A DNA stretch of 64,000 nucleotides. It comes from Streptomyces hundungensis. GTDB taxonomy: Bacteria > Actinomycetota > Actinomycetes > Streptomycetales > Streptomycetaceae. The notes beneath the pieces are model-generated. The model was not told the origin of the DNA. It was given only the letters and a program-made list of their open reading frames with translations, and ran no database searches. The stretch lies in the NCBI RefSeq assembly GCF_003627815.1, contig NZ_CP032698.1, positions 3,348,001-3,412,000 of the forward strand, read 5' to 3'. This document shows, piece by piece, positions 62,638 to 64,000 of the stretch; position 1 is the first letter of the stretch; each line of letters begins with the position of its first letter. The position numbers and the translations under genes were made by a program.

Positions 62638-64000
62638 AGTTCTCCCATCCGGCGGATGACGGGCGCGACCCGCTGCACACCGTGGCGGTAGGCGCCGCGC
62701 GCCGCGTCGCGCACGGCGTCCCTGATGACCCGGCGCACCCCGGTCGGCTCGGCCGCCGGAGCCGCGCCCGGCAGGGGGGTGCCGTCGGGGGCGAGGTGGT
62801 GGCGGGCGAGGATGCCGGGCAGATAGCCGGGCGCGGTGGTGGCGGTGTAGTAGGGAGCGATCGGCGGCAGGCTTTCCTTCGAAAGCAACTCGCTCATTCG
62901 CTCGCGTACGTGATCGAAGGCGTGGTGGCACGCGTCTCCCGGGGCGACCCCCTGGGCGGCGAGCCACCCGGGGTCGGGCGTGGGCCGGTGTCCGGCGTCG
63001 AGCCGGTCCCAGGAGGTCAGACAGCCCGAGCCGAGGAAGTGGTGGTTGCCGAGGACCTCGCGCACGCCGAGGTCGGTGAGCACGGCCGTCGGGACCGATC
63101 GGTGCAGGGCCTCAAGGGCGGCGGTCGAGGAGACGGTCACCAGGAGGTCGGCGCGGTCCAGGACCTCGCCCATGTTCCCGTACGCGAGCGAGAAGTTGGG
63201 CGGCGGGTCCATGCCCCGGGCGAGCTTCTGGAAGGGGTGTTCCTCCAGGTGCGTGGTGTGCTCGCCGGGCTTGGAGCGGAGCTTGAGAACGACCTCGCGC
63301 CCGGGGTGACGGCGGGCGTGCCCGACCAGCCGCTCCAGCAGATAGCGGCGGTCGGCGCGGCTCTCGGGGACGGAGGGCTGGGCGGCGAAGACGACCGTGT
63401 CGCGGCCGTCCCTGGCCCGGTACGGGGCGCCGCCGAGGAAGGGCAGGGCGGCTTCGGTGACCGCTGCGGGGTCCGCGCCCACGCCCCGGTACACCGCGCG
63501 GAAGCGGTCCGCGTCGTGCCGGGAGTTGGCGAGCACGACGTCCGCGCCGTGGCGCAGGAGCAGGCCGTCGGCGAGCTTCTCGTAGACGACGCCCACGTAG
63601 CCGGTGGCGACCACGGGCCGCCGGGCTTGCCCTCGCCATCGGGCGGCGAGCCCGTGCAGCGCGGCCTGGACGGCCCCGCCGACGAGCGCGAGCACGATGA
63701 CGTCATAGCGGGGCCTGCCGTCACGGTCGGAGCCGCCCGGGGCCCCCAACGCGCCCATCAGGTGCAGGAATTGAGCCATCGTCACTTCCCGCGGGGCGGC
63801 GTCGGCGACCCCCACCTCGTCGAGCTGGCGAGGTGTGGGGGTGGCGCGGCCCCGGAGCAGGAAGCCGTCGAGTTCGGGGGCGGAGGGATCGGGCACGGCG
63901 CATTCGGCTCCGGAGGCCCGTTCGGCGAGGCGGCGCGCGGTGAGGGCGCCCCATTTCCACCGGGTGTCCGAATCCGCGAGAACCGCGATCCGCAGCCTTG
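62634..64000 (-). CDS. DUF6716-type putative glycosyltransferase (5' end outside window)
   Basis: The open frame continues through the right edge; 455 codons are seen. The most upstream residues read LRIAVLADSDTRWKWGALTARRLAE in short, the family start, so only a few codons are missing. The middle has GYVGVVYEKLADGLLLR, VLANSRHD and DTVVFAAQPSVPE; LLVTVSSTAALEAL lies in the second half. A GTG at 63896 is inside the conserved part and is not the start. The 3' end overlaps neuA, so the genes form one operon for a nonulosonic acid-containing wall polymer. Confidence 0.85.
   Translation of the reverse strand, partial: RLRIAVLADSDTRWKWGALTARRLAERASGAECAVPDPSAPELDGFLLRGRATPTPRQLDEVGVADAAPREVTMAQFLHLMGALGAPGGSDRDGRPRYDVIVLALVGGAVQAALHGLAARWRGQARRPVVATGYVGVVYEKLADGLLLRHGADVVLANSRHDADRFRAVYRGVGADPAAVTEAALPFLGGAPYRARDGRDTVVFAAQPSVPESRADRRYLLERLVGHARRHPGREVVLKLRSKPGEHTTHLEEHPFQKLARGMDPPPNFSLAYGNMGEVLDRADLLVTVSSTAALEALHRSVPTAVLTDLGVREVLGNHHFLGSGCLTSWDRLDAGHRPTPDPGWLAAQGVAPGDACHHAFDHVRERMSELLSKESLPPIAPYYTATTAPGYLPGILARHHLAPDGTPLPGAAPAAEPTGVRRVIRDAVRDAARGAYRHGVQRVAPVIRRMGEL

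Overview
The window is chromosomal DNA of a Streptomyces-type actinomycete. The base composition is very GC-rich, third codon positions are almost always G or C, GTG and TTG starts are common, and many genes look leaderless (a TAnnnT-like -10 box 6-8 nt before the start codon). Gene content and order resemble, from memory, the hutH to afsQ to neuA part of the Streptomyces coelicolor core chromosome (about SCO4880-SCO4934). No rRNA, tRNA, CRISPR array, phage or intact insertion sequence is visible. A 187-bp MITE-like element and 15 copies of a short dispersed repeat are the only mobile-looking DNA.

Layout. 1-5.7 kb: DUF4291 and DUF1330 proteins, a zinc alcohol dehydrogenase divergent from an XRE regulator, a lipoprotein L,D-transpeptidase, and a small LAXTG surface protein. 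5.8-12.1 kb, minus strand: hutH, a GAF-GGDEF diguanylate cyclase (CdgE type), an enoyl-CoA hydratase, adenylate cyclase and biotin protein ligase. 12.2-18.1 kb: an acyl-CoA carboxylase set (pccB, pccE, accA2) enclosing a 42-aa membrane protein and maf. 18.6-22.4 kb: TetR and DeoR regulators, an LpdA-type quinone reductase, and a gamma-glutamylcyclotransferase-like protein. 22.8-34.3 kb: purine nucleoside phosphorylase, a phosphopentose/phosphohexose mutase, a PIG-V-like membrane protein, a PH-domain protein, a class F sortase with a candidate substrate, then deoC with one complete and one half-length aldehyde dehydrogenase, and uridine kinase. 34.6-39.6 kb: sigQ, afsQ1-afsQ2 and a lipoprotein. 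41-42.2 kb: adenosine deaminase. 43-50.6 kb, accessory: LysR/MFS pair, ECF sigma, a frameshifted XRE-TPR regulator divergent from a 39-aa peptide plus a PIMT-like methyltransferase, and two Uma2 paralogues (one decayed). 50.7-57.7 kb: deoA, cdd, and a nucleoside ABC transporter with its BMP lipoprotein. 57.8-64 kb: an M20 amidohydrolase broken by a frameshift, then a nonulosonic-acid (Kdn/sialic-type) glycopolymer cluster that runs off the right edge.

Working together. The strongest theme is nucleoside uptake and salvage. BmpA and the ABC transporter import nucleosides. Add and Cdd deaminate them, PNP and DeoA phosphorolyse them, the mutase converts (deoxy)ribose-1-P to the 5-phosphate, DeoC splits deoxyribose-5-P, and the aldehyde dehydrogenase can oxidise the acetaldehyde. 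Six of these transcription units carry the same palindrome, CTACGCGCGTAG or a close variant, in their promoters. I read this as one dispersed regulon whose regulator is not identified here.

Most notable. (1) The CTACGCGCGTAG regulon. (2) A two-gene peptide plus PIMT-like methyltransferase unit that could be an imiditide-like RiPP system. (3) A 102-bp tandem repeat that triplicates a predicted AfsQ1 box between sigQ and afsQ1. (4) A half-length aldehyde dehydrogenase without the catalytic cysteine, overlapping its full-length partner. (5) A nucleoside ABC ATPase whose best Shine-Dalgarno points to an ATC start codon.
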